From Sulfurovum sp. (GTDB lineage Bacteria; Campylobacterota; Campylobacteria; Campylobacterales; Sulfurovaceae): 8,171 nucleotides of DNA. The DNA lies in the NCBI GenBank assembly GCA_015663065.1, contig DQSX01000200.1:1-8171 (forward strand), in the 5' to 3' direction. Positions 6,350-8,171 of this stretch are shown in pieces. The notes under the pieces were generated by a model that had not been told where the DNA came from, ran no database searches, and saw only the letters and a list, made by a program, of their open reading frames with translations. Every line of letters begins with the position of its first letter. Positions within the stretch are counted from its first letter, which is position 1. Made by a program: the position numbers and the translations under genes.

Positions 6350-6378
6350 ACAGAATTTAGAAAGAATAAGAAGAAATC

Positions 6379-7011
6379 TTATGTAATAGGCGCTGCAGCA
6401 GGAGGCCTTGACGGAGAGGGGACACGACTACTGTTATTATCCCCTGCAGGAGGCGTATTGGACTTCTTTTTCTTCACGGGTTTTTTAGGTTTTTTCTTTT
6501 TCTTCTTCTTTGGTTTTTCAATACCCTGGATCATAAAAGAGATGGGTTCCTTGGCTTTTTGCTGCAGCAGGACCAGTATTTTGTCTTTTTTGTGATAGAT
6601 ATCAAAAAGTTCTACATCTTTCATGACCGTATTGACCTCTACCTTTTCATCCTCCTTGATTGGAAGATGGTAGCCATACCCTTCTATACGCAGGAGCGTA
6701 TTCTCTTTTCTTAAGACCACCCAGCATACTTTGGCAACAGAGAGTGCATAGAGTGAATTTTTGGTATTTTCAATGCATACACGGGAAAACTCATCTTTTT
6801 GTATACTGATATTGCCATCAGAGGAGACAAGATCAAGGTAAAGTGTATCTGTTACCTGAGTCACTTTCTTGGCTTTTTCAAGATTTTCAAAAAGATGGGT
6901 GTTGGAATCACGCAGAAGATCAACAGTCTGATAGAGCGCAGGAAGGATAATACCCATCAGGGCAATGGAAATAAGCACCTCAATGATGGTAAATGCAGGA
7001 CGCTTAAGCAT
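6379..7011 (-). CDS. Type II secretion/competence pseudopilin-like protein with lysine-rich tail
   Basis: Residues 1-6 form a short basic leader, followed by FTIIEVLISIALMG (7-20), the class III prepilin signature. Cleavage by prepilin peptidase is expected between A6 and F7, leaving F at +1 and the conserved glutamate (E11) at +5. Alanine instead of glycine at -1 is less common but tolerated in the family. A helix follows to about residue 60, then a small globular part (about 60-163) with two cysteines, C79 and C96, that could form a disulfide. The tail from 164 to 210 is unusual: residues 166-183 contain 14 lysines, then a Pro/Ser/Ala-rich end. Such a tail is not a normal pseudopilin feature. 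The ATG shares one base with the gspE stop (TGATG), so translation is coupled; no strong ribosome site of its own is seen. The exact pseudopilin class is not clear. Confidence 0.8.
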   Translation of the reverse strand: MLKRPAFTIIEVLISIALMGIILPALYQTVDLLRDSNTHLFENLEKAKKVTQVTDTLYLDLVSSDGNISIQKDEFSRVCIENTKNSLYALSVAKVCWVVLRKENTLLRIEGYGYHLPIKEDEKVEVNTVMKDVELFDIYHKKDKILVLLQQKAKEPISFMIQGIEKPKKKKKKKPKKPVKKKKSNTPPAGDNNSSRVPSPSRPPAAAPIT

Positions 7012-8171
7012 CAGCCGTCCATCAGTCCAACACGGATCGCTTCTTCATAAGAGGTATCACCTGAGACTAACATACCTTTAAGTTTGTCAGCGATGGTGAT
7101 CATGCCGTTCTTTTTCATTGCTTCTCTGACCTGATGGTCATTCAATCCGTCTTTGACCATCTCTTTGACCGTGTCATCAATAATAAACAGCTCACCTATG
7201 GCTTGTCGTCCTTTGTACCCTGTAAAATCACAGTGCTTGCACCCTACGGCCTGAAAATAGAGTTTCTCTTCCGGAATACCTATCTCCTGGGCTACATGTG
7301 GCAGCAGTGTTACCTCTTCTTTACAGTTGACACAGAGTTTTCTCGCAAGTCTCTGTGCAAGTACCCCCAAAAGCGTAGAAGAGATGAGGAAATCTTCAAT
7401 CCCCATATCCATCAGACGGGAGAGGGAAGAGGTAGCATCATTGGTATGCAGTGTTGAGAGCAGCAAGTGCCCTGTTAGTGCAGAACGCAGTGCGATCTCG
7501 GCAGTTTCAGAGTCACGGATCTCCCCCACCATGATAATATCGGGGTCCTGTCTCAGGATAGAACGCAATCCTGCGGCAAAGGTCAGCCCTACTTTCTGGT
7601 TGACCTGTATTTGTGAAATATTGTCTGCATTGTACTCCACCGGGTCTTCTACGGTGATGATATTTTTATCCGGGGTGGCAATGTGCTGCAGGCAGGCATG
7701 CAGGGTTGTGGATTTACCTGAGCCCGTAGGTCCTGTTACCAGTATCATGCCGTGAGCATGGTTCAAAAGCTTGTAAAGCTTTGTCGTAATGTCTTCCTGA
7801 AAACCAAGAGACTCCAGTGTAGGGATATGTTCAGACTGTGCGAGTATCCTCATGACCACCCGCTCACCATGATAGGTAGGCAGGACAGAAACCCTTACGT
7901 CCAGAGTTTTCCCTGAAATAGAGATCTGCGTACGTCCATCCTGCGGAACTCTTTTTTCTGAAATATCCAGGCTAGAGATCACCTTGATACGGTTGATCAC
8001 CAGCCCGGTGATGGATCTCTCCAGGTCAAGATGTTTTTTGAGTGCCCCGTCTATACGAAGCCTGACCTCTCCTTTTCGCTCTCCACTCTCTATGTGAATA
8101 TCTGAAGCACCTTTTTTAAGTGCCTGAAAAAAGAGGGAGTTGACCAGTTTAATAATAGGTGCGGACTCTTC
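7011..8171 (-). CDS. gspE: GspE-type secretion ATPase, N-terminal part outside the window
   Basis: The visible 386 residues are the C-terminal two thirds of a type II secretion/type IV pilus assembly ATPase; the reading frame is open to the right edge, so the start lies beyond it. Numbering from the edge, SAPIIKLVN (3-11) and GASDIHIE (21-28) are the N2-type motifs, Walker A is GPTGSGKS (147-154), the Asp box EDPVEY is at 175-180, and Walker B lies in ILRQDPDIIMVGEIRD (205-220). The His box is around STLHTND (239-245). Four cysteines (280, 283, 311, 314) form the zinc-binding CxxC pairs. FLISSTLLGVLAQRLAR and the C-terminal GDTSYEEAIRV resemble GspE more than PilB. It drives the assembly of a pseudopilus at the inner membrane, and in this phylum the homologues (CtsE in Campylobacter) serve DNA uptake. 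A GTG at 8000 is internal, not the start. Confidence 0.92.
   Translation of the reverse strand, partial: EESAPIIKLVNSLFFQALKKGASDIHIESGERKGEVRLRIDGALKKHLDLERSITGLVINRIKVISSLDISEKRVPQDGRTQISISGKTLDVRVSVLPTYHGERVVMRILAQSEHIPTLESLGFQEDITTKLYKLLNHAHGMILVTGPTGSGKSTTLHACLQHIATPDKNIITVEDPVEYNADNISQIQVNQKVGLTFAAGLRSILRQDPDIIMVGEIRDSETAEIALRSALTGHLLLSTLHTNDATSSLSRLMDMGIEDFLISSTLLGVLAQRLARKLCVNCKEEVTLLPHVAQEIGIPEEKLYFQAVGCKHCDFTGYKGRQAIGELFIIDDTVKEMVKDGLNDHQVREAMKKNGMITIADKLKGMLVSGDTSYEEAIRVGLMDG

Noticed and set aside
6479..6515. A-rich runs in the pseudopilin tail as a programmed -1 frameshift site
   Set aside because: The A6-C runs are in the wrong phase for the X XXY YYZ heptamer (they fall as AAA AAA C), and no downstream stimulatory structure is evident.
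7998..8000. GTG as the start of a 329-residue GspE protein
   Set aside because: The frame continues upstream to the window edge with conserved family motifs (SAPIIKLVN, GASDIHIE), so the gene is cut by the edge and the GTG is an internal valine.

Overview
The window looks like chromosomal DNA from a member of the Campylobacterota (former Epsilonproteobacteria), most like the Sulfurovum/Sulfurimonas side of that group. The reasons are the secG-frr-pyrE gene string, which I recall from Campylobacter-type genomes, moderate GC, a single-PAS protein of the Aer/CetB type, clear TATAAT -10 boxes with weak -35 boxes, and GspE-type competence/secretion genes. The genus is an inference from gene content and protein style, not a database match.

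Layout, left to right. Positions 1-271 hold no gene I can support. Their left end carries a full-consensus sigma-70 promoter (TTGACA, 17 bases, TATAAT, GC-rich discriminator) that fires leftward out of the window, probably into a stable-RNA or other highly expressed operon. A BI-1/YccA-family membrane protein (272-958, +) follows. It converges on a BioC-like methyltransferase (1026-1730, -) across a long hairpin. Overlapping back-to-back promoters, marked by a perfect 8-bp inverted repeat at 1774-1796, separate bioC from a tight rightward operon secG (1835-2182), frr (2200-2757), pyrE (2759-3367). The rest is leftward: an Aer/CetB-type PAS protein (3393-3902), a 779-residue HerA/FtsK-superfamily ATPase (3976-6315), a pseudopilin-like protein with a lysine-rich tail (6379-7011), and the C-terminal part of a GspE-type secretion ATPase (7011-8171, running off the right edge).

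How the genes fit together. secG, frr and pyrE are housekeeping genes for protein export, ribosome recycling and pyrimidine synthesis. bioC would start the pimeloyl arm of biotin synthesis. gspE and the pseudopilin overlap by one base and almost certainly work in one type II secretion or DNA-uptake machine. The large ATPase lies downstream of them with no terminator visible between, but also has its own candidate promoter and ribosome site, so a functional link is open. The PAS gene has its own promoter and probably senses redox or energy state.

I see no CRISPR array, insertion sequence, tRNA, rRNA gene or convincing new multi-gene system. The least understood items are the HerA-like ATPase and the lysine-rich pseudopilin tail.
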